Notes: generated from the letters alone by a model not told the origin. Positions 1-7,698 are shown, numbered from the stretch's first letter. The stretch: DNA of 34,549 bases from Muribaculaceae bacterium (GCA_023664185.1 JAMPGA010000007.1:1-34549), one strand, 5' to 3'. Made by a program: numbers and translations.

Positions 1-1725
1 CTACTTAGCGCAGTGACTCTGTCGATGGCCGGTATGCTGTGTGCGGCTGAGACCCCCGAAATCATCAACGATTTCAAAGCCTATCGCGTGTCGCCCGACG
101 GTCGTTATATAGCCGGCGACGGATACAGCAGTGTGTATATCAAGGATCTGCAGGACAATAAGACCTACGACTATGTGGGCGATCAGATGACCACCGACTA
201 TAGCGTGGGCCACGGCAACGCATGGTCGGCCAACGGCATCCTGGTGGGCTCAACCGTTTTCGACGGCGATGCCTCTTACTGGAAAGATGGCAAATGGCAT
301 CAGATAGCCTCGTGTGCCAAATATCCCATGGCCTTCACCAACGCCATCACCGCCGATGGCAAAATGATAGTGGGCGATGTCTCCAATCTCGAAAACGAAG
401 AGACCGCAGCCTACAGCGGGCTCATGATGGTGCCCGCTCTTTGGGAGGACAAGGACGGCAACGGTGAGTATGAAACCGAGCTTCTGCTCCCTCACCCCGA
501 CAAGGATCTTTTCGGCGCCACTCCTCAGTATGTCAACGCTCTGAATGTGAGTGAGGACGGCAAGGTGATAGCCGGTCAGGTGGTAGACTGTACAGGCTTC
601 TACTGCTATCCCATAATGTGGAAACAGAATGCCGGAGGGAAGTGGGAATACTCCTATCCCGGCATCAACCTCTTCAACCCCGACAAGCTCGTGTTGCCTG
701 AATTTCCCGGCGAGTCATGTTCGGCGGAATATCCCGAGGCTCAGAATTTCATGACCGACGAGGAAAAGGCCACCTGGCAGGCTGCCTATAACGCCTGGGT
801 TGAAAGCGGATACTCCACCGAATATCCTGAGCCCAAAAACTATATGACTGCCGAAGAATGGGCTGCCTATGAGGCTGCAATGGAGGCTTACAACAAGGCT
901 TATGAGGAATGGAGCACTCTCTATGCAGCATGGTCTGAAGTCTACTACGCCATTCTCGACTCATCGCCCGTCTATGAGTTCAACTCCAGCACCATGTCGG
1001 CCGGAGGTCGCTGGCTGGTGCAGAACGCTGTGAAGCAGGGCGAGACCTTCTGGGATCCTTCATTCTACTATGCCGTGCGCCTCGACCTCTGGACCGGCGA
1101 TGCAAAATGTATGCCCACAGCCCAGAATGTAGTGGCCACATGTGTGGGCGAAAATGGAGCCATGATCGGTACAGAGTTGCCTTCAATGATGTCGACCAAG
1201 CAGCAGCAGGCCTATATCTGCCCCGCCGGAGCCGATGAGTTTGTGCTTCTTTACGACCATTTCAAGTCCGTAAAACCTGAATATGCCACTTGGATGGAGC
1301 AGAATATGGCTCATGACATTGAGTCGTATGACCCCGAGACCTTCGAGCCCGTCACTCTCAAGGATGTCCTCGTGACTGGCGCACCCTACTGCAACAAGGA
1401 TATGACCACAATAGTTTGTGGCGTGGAGAGCGTGTGGGCTTCGGAATATGAGTTCTATTCATATCTCTTCGGCGGACTGGAGTCAGGCATCCGCGACATC
1501 ACCGCCCCGGCATCCACTATGCTGTTGCTCAAGGCTATGCGAGGCGGAGATGTAATAGTGTCAGGCGAAGCTGCTTCGATTGCAGTCTATGATATCAACG
1601 GCCGTCAGGTCTACAGCGCCGCAGAGGCCACCGGAGTCGTTTCCACCGGTCTTCCTTCGGGCATATATATCGTCAAGGCCCTTGACGCCGCCGGTCACCA
1701 GACCATAGTCAAGGCCGCATTCTAA
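1..1725 (+). CDS. Secreted protein with T9SS-like C-terminal domain, 5' end cut by window
   Basis: The frame is open from base 1 (codons for Leu-Leu-Ser-Ala-Val...), so the real start lies upstream. The GTG at 13 is probably only an internal codon. The first ~17 residues look like the end of a signal peptide cut near CAA-ETPE. The N-terminal half has short motifs such as VSPDGRYIAGDG and NVSEDGKVIAGQ, which recur in beta-propeller-like secreted Bacteroidales proteins. Around nt 720-950 there are two imperfect copies of a Tyr-Pro-Glu...Asn-(Phe/Tyr)-Met-Thr-x-Glu-Glu unit in an Ala/Glu/Tyr-rich, probably helical stretch. The last ~60 residues (IAVYDINGRQVY, then LPSGIYIVKA) match the type A T9SS sorting domain, so export through the type IX system and surface attachment or release are expected. 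The catalytic or binding role is unknown. A terminator follows 30 bp after the stop. Confidence 0.85.
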   Translation, partial: LLSAVTLSMAGMLCAAETPEIINDFKAYRVSPDGRYIAGDGYSSVYIKDLQDNKTYDYVGDQMTTDYSVGHGNAWSANGILVGSTVFDGDASYWKDGKWHQIASCAKYPMAFTNAITADGKMIVGDVSNLENEETAAYSGLMMVPALWEDKDGNGEYETELLLPHPDKDLFGATPQYVNALNVSEDGKVIAGQVVDCTGFYCYPIMWKQNAGGKWEYSYPGINLFNPDKLVLPEFPGESCSAEYPEAQNFMTDEEKATWQAAYNAWVESGYSTEYPEPKNYMTAEEWAAYEAAMEAYNKAYEEWSTLYAAWSEVYYAILDSSPVYEFNSSTMSAGGRWLVQNAVKQGETFWDPSFYYAVRLDLWTGDAKCMPTAQNVVATCVGENGAMIGTELPSMMSTKQQQAYICPAGADEFVLLYDHFKSVKPEYATWMEQNMAHDIESYDPETFEPVTLKDVLVTGAPYCNKDMTTIVCGVESVWASEYEFYSYLFGGLESGIRDITAPASTMLLLKAMRGGDVIVSGEAASIAVYDINGRQVYSAAEATGVVSTGLPSGIYIVKALDAAGHQTIVKAAF

Positions 1726-1754
1726 ACCCATTTATCTAATCTCTCTCAACAGAG

Positions 1755-1793
1755 CGGGGACGCCAATGTCATGGCGCCCCCGTATTATTTTTT
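1755..1793 (+). terminator. Rho-independent terminator of the first gene
   Basis: The arms CGGGGACGCCA (1755-1765) and TGGCGCCCCCG (1772-1782) pair with one A/C mismatch around a 6-nt loop. A T-rich tract (TATTATTTTTT) follows. It lies 30 bp after the stop codon at 1723-1725. Confidence 0.8.
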
Positions 1794-1800
1794 GATGGAG

Positions 1801-1930
1801 TGAAGAGATTGCAATGTCGTAGATCGAGCACAGCCTCGGAGAGGCGATATGATTTTAGCCCCACACTTTGGTGTGGGGTATTGAGGGATAGGCGATTGCA
1901 ACCTCTCCGAGGCTTGTGATATACTGATTT
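1801..1930. repeat. REP-like palindromic intergenic element
   Basis: Two 12-bp arms, GCCTCGGAGAGG (1833-1844) and CCTCTCCGAGGC (1902-1913), are perfect inverted copies. Between them sits a second perfect hairpin, CCCCACAC-TTTG-GTGTGGGG (1859-1878). The octamer GATTGCAA occurs as a direct repeat at 1807-1814 and 1894-1901. The minus strand happens to be open in one frame, with Tyr-Pro-Thr-Pro-Lys-Cys-Gly-Ala-Lys near its centre. I recall similar spurious short proteins from Muribaculaceae annotations, which suggests a dispersed repeat rather than a gene. Copy number cannot be judged from one window. Confidence 0.55.
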
Positions 1931-1938
1931 TTACCCTC

Positions 1939-2187
1939 TTATTTTGAATTTGAGTTGTTGAGGGAGGATGAGATTTTAGCTTCGCGCTTGCGTTCGGCAC
2001 GGCGTTCGTAGGAGCGTCCCATCAGCATGAGCAGGGCGCCTATCAGTATCACAGCGCTAATCGACAGAACGGTGGTGGTAGTGGCCAATGCTATCGAACC
2101 GGCCATTATAATGATGAGGTAGGCAAACACTACGCCTATGAGTACTATAAAGCCAAGCCAAAAGAGTCCTTTTCCGAGAGTATCCAT
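1939..2187 (-). CDS. Small two-helix inner-membrane protein, function unknown
   Basis: An 82-residue protein with two long hydrophobic segments (about residues 7-32 and 35-57), joined by a short Thr-rich turn. A basic and acidic tail follows (GRSYERRAERKREAK), probably cytoplasmic by the positive-inside rule. It has no lipobox and no enzymatic motif. It is convergent with the first gene and divergent from nothing obvious; its upstream region is occupied by the MITE-like element from 2255. The product is not recognisable to family level. Coding is supported by the coherent two-helix topology and a start in an A/T-rich leader typical of the phylum, but its size leaves some doubt. Confidence 0.65.
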   Translation of the reverse strand: MDTLGKGLFWLGFIVLIGVVFAYLIIIMAGSIALATTTTVLSISAVILIGALLMLMGRSYERRAERKREAKISSSLNNSNSK

Positions 2188-2254
2188 ATCTATATAGTTT
2201 AAACGTTACTTATATAAATAATGTGTGACAGCTCGGAAATGTTCATACTTTGAC

Positions 2255-2464
2255 ATAGAGCCTGTCCCATAATATATGTTAACGCCGAGGCGATGGTAAC
2301 TTCCGTATTAGAGCAAAGAAAATTACCTCGGTCTCGCATCTCTCGGGTGCTTTTGGCGCTGGCGCTCGGTCACAATGCCACAGCATTGCTCCCTCACGTC
2401 ACCTCCAAGAACCCTCCGAGATATGCGACCCCAGCGTTAAAATATATTATGGGACAGGCTCTAT
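2255..2464. mobile_element. MITE-like non-autonomous element with 31-bp terminal inverted repeats
   Basis: The left end (2255-2285, beginning ATAGAGCCTGTCCCATAATA) and right end (2434-2464) are inverted copies over 31 bp with a single mismatch. The element is 210 bp and has no transposase. If the outer TA dinucleotides are a target duplication, the inverted repeat proper begins GAGCCTGTCCC, which resembles the ends of some IS5-family elements (from memory, not checked). The interior is also partly self-complementary: GGTCTCGCATCTCTCGG near 2330 pairs imperfectly with CCGAGATATGCGACC near 2417, so the whole element can fold into a long hairpin. Its right end abuts the U-tract of the rha operon terminator. 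Confidence 0.7.
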
Positions 2465-2465
2465 A

Positions 2466-2526
2466 AAATGGTCTTCGCCTCCTCTGAGCCACAATTTGAG
2501 TGTGGCGCCAGGATGATGCGAAGACC
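2466..2526 (-). terminator. Terminator of the rhamnose operon
   Basis: On the minus strand, about 30 nt after the rhaD stop, GGTCTTCGC (2526-2518) pairs perfectly with GCGAAGACC (2478-2470). An inner stem GCCACA/TGTGGC sits inside. The run ATTTTATAG follows, as expected for an intrinsic terminator. The MITE-like element starts directly at the end of this run. Confidence 0.7.
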
Positions 2527-2557
2527 GGAAGTTGAAGCTTGCGCTCCGTGGAAAAAA

Positions 2558-3364
2558 TTATTTGGGCAGGTTGAATGCCTTGGTCATTTCGGCCATCTGG
2601 GCATCGGTCATGCCGTCGGGTTCAAAGCCCATGTTTTTGGCAGCGATGTAGATTAGAGCCGATTTGTTGAGCACGTCCACCTGGTCGAATGCGGCCATGA
2701 TGTCGGTGTCGATGGCAAAGACTCCGTGTTTCTCCCAGAGAGTCACGTCGTAGTCGCCGAGCTCGCGGATGGTAGACGAAGCCAGCTCGTTAGAGCCGGG
2801 GAGCTGATAGGGGATGATGCCCAGGCCGCGCGGACAGAATGCCTTGGTCTCGGGGATCATGCTCCAGAGCAGATGTGTGGCCACATCCTTGTCGAGGAAC
2901 TTCTTGCAATGGCTCATGGCCACCAGCTCGATGGGGTGGGTGTGGAGCGATGCTTTGTAGGGTGAGCCCTTCTCGATGAGGTAGTTGTGGACAGCCAGGT
3001 GAGAGGGGAGCTCGGATGTGGGCTTCACGGGATTGTCGGCTATGATGACGTAGTGGGCGCAGTCGTCGAGGATGCGGATGAATGAGCCATTTTCCATGGG
3101 CCAGCGAGCCAGGTCGCGCATGCGGCGGTTGGTGCCCTTGCAGAAGAAGTAGCAGCCTTTCAGATGGGGCAGCACAGCGCCAATCTCAAACACGGGACTG
3201 ATGGCGGGGAGCTGACGGATCTCGTCGTCGATATATTCGGTGACGTTGATTGTGATATTGCCGCCGTTGCGCTCGGCCCACCCCTTTTGCCAGAGGTAAC
3301 CGGCCACTTCGGCCACCTGCTCTACCTCGTGGGCAAGGGCAGGACGATTGTCAAGAATTGACAT
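2558..3364 (-). CDS. rhaD: Rhamnulose-1-phosphate aldolase
   Basis: Cytoplasmic class II (zinc) aldolase that splits L-rhamnulose 1-phosphate into dihydroxyacetone phosphate and L-lactaldehyde. At 268 residues it is close to the 274 of the E. coli enzyme. Visible signatures are AERNGGNITINV (residues 30-41), the zinc ligands His141 and His143 in LHTHPIEL, Glu118 in SELPSH as the likely catalytic acid/base, and His213 in WEKHGVFA as the third ligand. It is the last gene of the rha operon, 32 bp after rhaT, followed by an intrinsic terminator. The start ATG at 3364 opens MSILDNRPAL, and no upstream alternative is needed. Membership of the AraD/FucA aldolase superfamily leaves other sugars possible in principle, but the operon fixes the assignment. 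Confidence 0.95.
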   Translation of the reverse strand: MSILDNRPALAHEVEQVAEVAGYLWQKGWAERNGGNITINVTEYIDDEIRQLPAISPVFEIGAVLPHLKGCYFFCKGTNRRMRDLARWPMENGSFIRILDDCAHYVIIADNPVKPTSELPSHLAVHNYLIEKGSPYKASLHTHPIELVAMSHCKKFLDKDVATHLLWSMIPETKAFCPRGLGIIPYQLPGSNELASSTIRELGDYDVTLWEKHGVFAIDTDIMAAFDQVDVLNKSALIYIAAKNMGFEPDGMTDAQMAEMTKAFNLPK

Positions 3365-3396
3365 ATTGATTGGTTTATTAAACAGTTAGACTTTAG

Positions 3397-4446
3397 TTAG
3401 ATAAGCTGAGGCAGGAAAGATGACACGATCAGAACCACCAGTCCGGCTATGAGCACCATGATGGTCTGGCGTGAGCATCCCTTCCACTCTTTCAGGATTA
3501 TGCCCCATACATTGGAGAACACCACGTTGAGGGCCATGAGTATACACCATGAGAAGGTGAGCAGGGTGGGATATTCGGTGAGGAATCCCTTGCCGAGTGC
3601 CAGTCCGAAGAATTGGCTGTACCAGAGCAGTCCAGCCAGAGCGCAGAAGAAGATGTTGTTGCCGTAGAGCGAGAGCTTGCCATAGTCGGCAAAGGTGTGG
3701 TTCACCGAGTTCTGATAGAGGCAGTAGATAGCGTTGGTGATGAAGCCGCCCAGAGTAACCAGCAGAGTGGCGGGGAGAGTTTTGAACATGTCGGGCGACT
3801 CGGCAAAGGTGATGTCCGAGCCAAATTCCAGACCCACGTTGAAGCATCCGCTCATCACGCCGGCCAGCAGGGCTATGGCTATACCCTTGGGGAAATTGAA
3901 GTCGGCCACGGCCTTGCGCTTCTCCTCCTCGCTGAGCGAGCGCGACTTCATGGCGCCTGCCATGCCTATGATGGCTATGCCTATGAGAGTCACCACCACT
4001 CCGATTATCACAGAGGCTGTGAGCTTTGACAGATAGTCTCCTTCGGGGAAGAAGATGTTGAGCATGACGGGGCCAAGGATGGTGCCGAGGCCGGCGCATG
4101 TGCCCAGGGCTATGGACTGGCCGAGAGCCACACCCAGATAGCGCATGGAGAGGCCGAAGGTGAGACCGCCCACTCCCCAGAGTGCTCCGAAGAGTATGGT
4201 CATCCAGATGCGGAATGAGTTGTCGGCGGTGAAGAGTTCGCTCAGGCTGTGGCCTGCCGGAACGGCCAGCAGGGCTCCCAGAAGCGGAAAGACAAGCCAG
4301 GCGAATACACCCTGCACAAGCCAGTAGCTTTCCCAGCTCCAGGATTTTATCTTATTGATGGGGACATAGCACGATGCCTGGCAGAATGCACCCACTGCGA
4401 TAATGAGAAGTCCGATGATTAGCTCCATAGGAAGTATTAACTCCAT
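3397..4446 (-). CDS. rhaT: L-rhamnose/proton symporter
   Basis: Inner-membrane permease that brings L-rhamnose into the cell, with about ten hydrophobic segments over 349 residues (E. coli RhaT is 344). The family signature near the N terminus is visible: ASCYVPINKIKSWSWESYW. Two start codons are possible because an 18-bp tandem duplication repeats the leader and the first codons: ATG at 4446 (MELILPMELI...) or ATG at 4428 (MELIIGLL...). Comparison with E. coli RhaT cannot choose between them; the second gives a start tighter to the first helix. It sits between rhaA (91 bp upstream, with a strong hairpin between) and rhaD (32 bp downstream). Confidence 0.94.
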   Translation of the reverse strand: MELILPMELIIGLLIIAVGAFCQASCYVPINKIKSWSWESYWLVQGVFAWLVFPLLGALLAVPAGHSLSELFTADNSFRIWMTILFGALWGVGGLTFGLSMRYLGVALGQSIALGTCAGLGTILGPVMLNIFFPEGDYLSKLTASVIIGVVVTLIGIAIIGMAGAMKSRSLSEEEKRKAVADFNFPKGIAIALLAGVMSGCFNVGLEFGSDITFAESPDMFKTLPATLLVTLGGFITNAIYCLYQNSVNHTFADYGKLSLYGNNIFFCALAGLLWYSQFFGLALGKGFLTEYPTLLTFSWCILMALNVVFSNVWGIILKEWKGCSRQTIMVLIAGLVVLIVSSFLPQLI

Positions 4447-4458
4447 AGGTAGTATTAA
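4423..4458. repeat. 18-bp tandem duplication over the rhaT start
   Basis: CTCCATAGGAAGTATTAA (4423-4440) and CTCCATAGGTAGTATTAA (4441-4458) are adjacent direct copies with one difference. On the coding strand each copy carries an ATG preceded by TTAATACT(A/T)CCT, so start codon and leader are both doubled in frame. Confidence 0.9.
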
Positions 4459-4480
4459 TATGTGTATTTGAAAAGTTTAG

Positions 4481-4511
4481 GGTTTAAGACCGGCTATGCC
4501 GGTCTTAAACC
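4481..4511 (-). other. Intra-operon stem-loop between rhaA and rhaT
   Basis: GGTTTAAGACCGGC (4481-4494) and GCCGGTCTTAAACC (4498-4511) are a perfect 14-bp inverted repeat with a 3-nt loop. Read on the transcribed minus strand it is followed by CTAAACTTTTC, only a short U-run. It may act as a partial terminator or as an RNA-stabilising or processing hairpin that sets rhaT/rhaD expression below rhaM/rhaB/rhaA. Confidence 0.8.
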
Positions 4512-4537
4512 TTAACTTACATCCCCTCTGATAGGGA

Positions 4538-5788
4538 TTAACGTTTTGAGGTCACGTCAGCCTCATACTTCTCAATCTCCTTGATGAAGTCGGCGCCGGC
4601 GGGCACATTGTTGCGCAGGCAGAACATGTTCCAAACGTCGCCGAAGGGCATTGCCTTGGCCTCTTCCATGAGGGCGAGTTTCTGGAAGTTCTGCTCCTTG
4701 ATTTCATATTCGCTCAGTGTGGCAACAGGCTCGAGGAGGCCGCGGAGCACTGACTTCTGGGTGGCACGAGCACCGATCACATAGGCGCCGATGCGGTTCA
4801 TCGAGCCGTCGAAGTAGTCGAGACCGATGTGAACGCGGTCGAGGGCGTTGCAGCGGGTTATCTCCATGCAGAGCTCGAGAGTGGCCTCGTCCATGATGGT
4901 TACGTGGTCGGAGTCCCAACGCATGGGGCGCGATACGTGGAGCATGATCTCGGGGCAGAACAGGAGGATCGACGATACCTTGTCGCCCACAACTTCGGTG
5001 GGGTGGAAGTGACCGGTGTCGAGGGTGACGATCTTGTTGTTCTGTGCGCAGTAGGCGGTGTAGAAGTCGCTTGAGCCTACAGTCATGGCCTCAAGACCGA
5101 TGCCGAATACCTTCGACTCGAGGCAGTCCTTCATGTGGTCGTATTTCTTCTCGAAGATTTCGTCGAGCGACTGCTTGAGCAGCGAGCGGTAGAGCATGCG
5201 GTTGACGGTCATCTCCTTCTGTCCGTCGTGTACCCAGAGGTTCATGATACACTGGTCGTCGAGCTGGCGTCCCATCTCATTGGCAATGGCGCGGCAGCGT
5301 TTGGTGTGTTCGATCCAGAAGTCGCGGATGCTCTTGTCGGGGTTTGAGAGTGAGAGCGAGCCGCTCTTGGGGTGTGAGAAGGATGTGGAGTTGAAGTCGA
5401 GCTTCAGGCCGTTTGCCTTGGCCCAGTCGATCCAGCCCTGGAAGTGTTCGATCGACACCTCATCGCGGTCCACCTTCTTGCCGCCAAACTCGCCGTAGAT
5501 TTCGTGGAGGTTGAGACGGTGTGAGCCTGCTATCATCGACATAGCTTTGAGGATATCGGCGCGAAGCTCCTCGATATTGCGTGCTTTGCCGGGATAGTTG
5601 CCGGTGGCCTGGATGCCGCCGGTGAGGTCGCCGGTGCTTTCGAAGCCGGCCACGTCGTCGGCCTGCCAGCAGTGTACGGAGATCTGTACGTTCTGAAGTG
5701 TTTCAAGGGCTTTTTCGGTGTCAATGCCGAGTTCGGCATAGCGCTCGCGGGCTATATCATAAGCCTGCTTGATGGTAGCTTCTTTCAT
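4538..5788 (-). CDS. rhaA: L-rhamnose isomerase
   Basis: Cytoplasmic metal-dependent isomerase converting L-rhamnose to L-rhamnulose, the second step after uptake (or after anomer exchange by RhaM). It has 416 residues against 419 in E. coli. Family segments visible include SVHCWQADDVAGFE near residue 37, GSHRLNLHEIYGEFGGKKVDRD near residue 87, NLWVHDGQKE, and the metal-site block with GLEAM, LDTGHFHPTE and RWDSDHVT, which supplies the Glu, Asp and His ligands. It starts 45 bp after rhaB in an A/T-rich leader; a stem-loop follows its stop. I see no missing key residue. Confidence 0.97.
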   Translation of the reverse strand: MKEATIKQAYDIARERYAELGIDTEKALETLQNVQISVHCWQADDVAGFESTGDLTGGIQATGNYPGKARNIEELRADILKAMSMIAGSHRLNLHEIYGEFGGKKVDRDEVSIEHFQGWIDWAKANGLKLDFNSTSFSHPKSGSLSLSNPDKSIRDFWIEHTKRCRAIANEMGRQLDDQCIMNLWVHDGQKEMTVNRMLYRSLLKQSLDEIFEKKYDHMKDCLESKVFGIGLEAMTVGSSDFYTAYCAQNNKIVTLDTGHFHPTEVVGDKVSSILLFCPEIMLHVSRPMRWDSDHVTIMDEATLELCMEITRCNALDRVHIGLDYFDGSMNRIGAYVIGARATQKSVLRGLLEPVATLSEYEIKEQNFQKLALMEEAKAMPFGDVWNMFCLRNNVPAGADFIKEIEKYEADVTSKR

Positions 5789-5833
5789 GGGAATAAAAAT
5801 GAGGATGTATTTTATTTATATTGTGAATTCTTG

Positions 5834-7267
5834 TTATTTTTCGGGCATGTATGTTTTGGTCTCGGTTGATGCGGCCGATACCTGGCGCATGGCCTTGAGG
5901 CTGTCGAGTTCGCCGCAGGCGCGCAGCTGCACCAGCACATTGCCCATGGCTGTACACTCGGCGGGGCCTGCCACTACGGGTATGCCCAGGGTGTCGGCGG
6001 TCATCTGCATGAGGTGTTTGTTGAGCGATCCGCCACCTATCACGTGGAGGCGCTTCACCTCGGGCTCGGGATGGAGTTCGCAGAGCCAGCCCAACACTTC
6101 CTTGTAGCGTGTGGCCAAGCTGCGGAATATGACGCGGATATAGTCGGCCGGCGTCTCGGGCACGGCCTGACCGGTCTTGGTGCAGTAGTCGCGGATGGCT
6201 TTTGTCATCGATGCGGGATGGTCAAACGAGGGGTCGTCGGGGTTGATGATCGATTCACACTCCGAGTCGTTGCACATGGCTGTCAGCGCCACAACATCGT
6301 TGACGGGGGCGTCGGCCTCTGTCCACTCGGCGCGGCAACGCTCAAAGAGCCACATGCCGCAGATGTTTTTGAGGAAGCGTGTGGTGCCGTCGATGCCACC
6401 TTCGTTGGTGAAGTTGTATCCGCGCGAAGCGTCGTTGATGATGGGAGTCTTGCTTTCGATGCCCAGCAGCGACCATGTGCCGCAGCTGAGATAGGCATAT
6501 TCGTCATCTGGTGTGGGCACGCCGATCACGGCCGAAGCTGTATCATGGCCGGCCACAGCCACCACGGGCACGGCGCCCAGTCCGGTGTATTCCTGCACCT
6601 GCGGGGTGAGGGTGCCTATGATGTGACCCGGGTTTACCACGGGGCCGAATTTGTCGGGGCTCACGCCGGCTTCGCTCAGAAGCACCTGGTCGAGCTCGCC
6701 GGTGTTGGGGTTGAGTATCTGCGATGTGGATGCCACGGTATACTCGGTCACGGCGTTGCCGGTGAGCATATATGAGAGTGCATCGGGCATGAAGAGTATC
6801 TTGTCGGCCTTGCGCAGTGTGTCAGAGCCATTGCGGTTCATGGTGTCGAGCTGGAAGAGGGTGTTGAAGTCCATGAACTGGATGCCGGTGAGTGCATAGG
6901 TCTGCTCGCGGGTCAGAGTGCGATGGAATTTGTCTACAGCACCTTCGGTGTGAGCGTCGCGGTAGCAGTGGGGGAGTCCGGCCAGCGAGCCGTCGGCATT
7001 GAAGAATGCCACGTCGCACCCCCAGGTGTCTATGCCGATCGAGGCGAGCGATGCGCCCTTGCCGTCGAGGATGGTTTTTGCTTTTTTCAGTCCCTCGAGC
7101 ACTTCATTGTATAGGCCGGGGAGATTCCAGTATATATGTCCGGCTATGGGGAGCATCGGGTGTTTGAAGCGCGATACTTCCTGCATCTCCACTTTCTTGC
7201 CATCGAAAGATGCCAGTATGGTGCGTCCGCTTGTAGCGCCGAGATCGACTGCGAAATGATAGGTCAT
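5834..7267 (-). CDS. rhaB: Rhamnulokinase
   Basis: FGGY-family sugar kinase that phosphorylates L-rhamnulose with ATP at C1. It has 477 residues, near the 489 of E. coli RhaB. The N-terminal phosphate-binding motif is VDLGATSGRTIL (residues 8-19), with GHIYWNLPGLY typical of rhamnulokinases. GIDTWGCDVAF supplies the catalytic Asp region, VAVAGHDTASAV is the central FGGY segment, and LHVIGGGSLNKHLMQMTAD near residue 415 is the C-terminal adenosine-binding signature. It lies 60 bp after rhaM and 45 bp before rhaA, in the same orientation. Confidence 0.97.
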   Translation of the reverse strand: MTYHFAVDLGATSGRTILASFDGKKVEMQEVSRFKHPMLPIAGHIYWNLPGLYNEVLEGLKKAKTILDGKGASLASIGIDTWGCDVAFFNADGSLAGLPHCYRDAHTEGAVDKFHRTLTREQTYALTGIQFMDFNTLFQLDTMNRNGSDTLRKADKILFMPDALSYMLTGNAVTEYTVASTSQILNPNTGELDQVLLSEAGVSPDKFGPVVNPGHIIGTLTPQVQEYTGLGAVPVVAVAGHDTASAVIGVPTPDDEYAYLSCGTWSLLGIESKTPIINDASRGYNFTNEGGIDGTTRFLKNICGMWLFERCRAEWTEADAPVNDVVALTAMCNDSECESIINPDDPSFDHPASMTKAIRDYCTKTGQAVPETPADYIRVIFRSLATRYKEVLGWLCELHPEPEVKRLHVIGGGSLNKHLMQMTADTLGIPVVAGPAECTAMGNVLVQLRACGELDSLKAMRQVSAASTETKTYMPEK

Positions 7268-7327
7268 GATTTTAGAATGGTAATAGATTGAAGTTGTGAG
7301 TGAGGACAGAGGGAGAGGTGTGAGGTG

Positions 7328-7645
7328 TCAATCCATATGCCACACCTCGGTGAGAGGTATTGTGACAGGCGAATTGTCGGGGTTGACCTCCATGATGTCG
7401 GCCATATAGTCCCACCAGCGGCGGGTTATCTCGTCGGCGGCTTCGGCGTCCTGCGAGTTGGCATCACCGTTCACCTCCTGGTAGCCGAAGAGGATGTTAG
7501 TGTCGCGATCCCAAAAAATAGAATAGTTGCATACGCCTGATTCGGTGATTTGAGCTTTGAGTTCGGGCCATATCTGGGCATGGCGCTTCTCATACTCCTT
7601 CTCAAAACCGGGCTTTAGCTGCATTTTAAATGCGAAACGTTTCAT
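7328..7645 (-). CDS. rhaM: L-rhamnose mutarotase
   Basis: Small ferredoxin-fold enzyme that interconverts the alpha and beta anomers of L-rhamnose so that the isomerase is fed quickly. It has 105 residues (E. coli RhaM 104). Conserved features are Tyr18 and His22 in EKEYEKRHAQIWPEL, NYSIFWD, the double Trp of RRWWDYM, and NPDNSPV near the C terminus. It is the promoter-proximal gene of the operon, with a -7 element about 54 bp before the ATG at 7645. Confidence 0.95.
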   Translation of the reverse strand: MKRFAFKMQLKPGFEKEYEKRHAQIWPELKAQITESGVCNYSIFWDRDTNILFGYQEVNGDANSQDAEAADEITRRWWDYMADIMEVNPDNSPVTIPLTEVWHMD

Positions 7646-7698
7646 GGTATGACAGTGGTTTTATAGATGTATGGAGAGAATAATCTCGCTTGATATGG

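Noticed and set aside
1785..2000. 71-residue minus-strand frame over the palindromic element
   Set aside because: It is read out of the REP-like repeat and overlaps the small membrane protein gene; better explained as a repeat.
3386..4099. 237-residue open frame on the minus strand overlapping rhaT
   Set aside because: It overlaps rhaT in another frame and reads as Arg/His/Ser-rich noise, while the rhaT frame has clear helices and family motifs.
6014..6775. 253-residue open frame opposite rhaB
   Set aside because: It is antisense to a well-conserved kinase and has no recognisable domain; high GC with few stop codons explains it.
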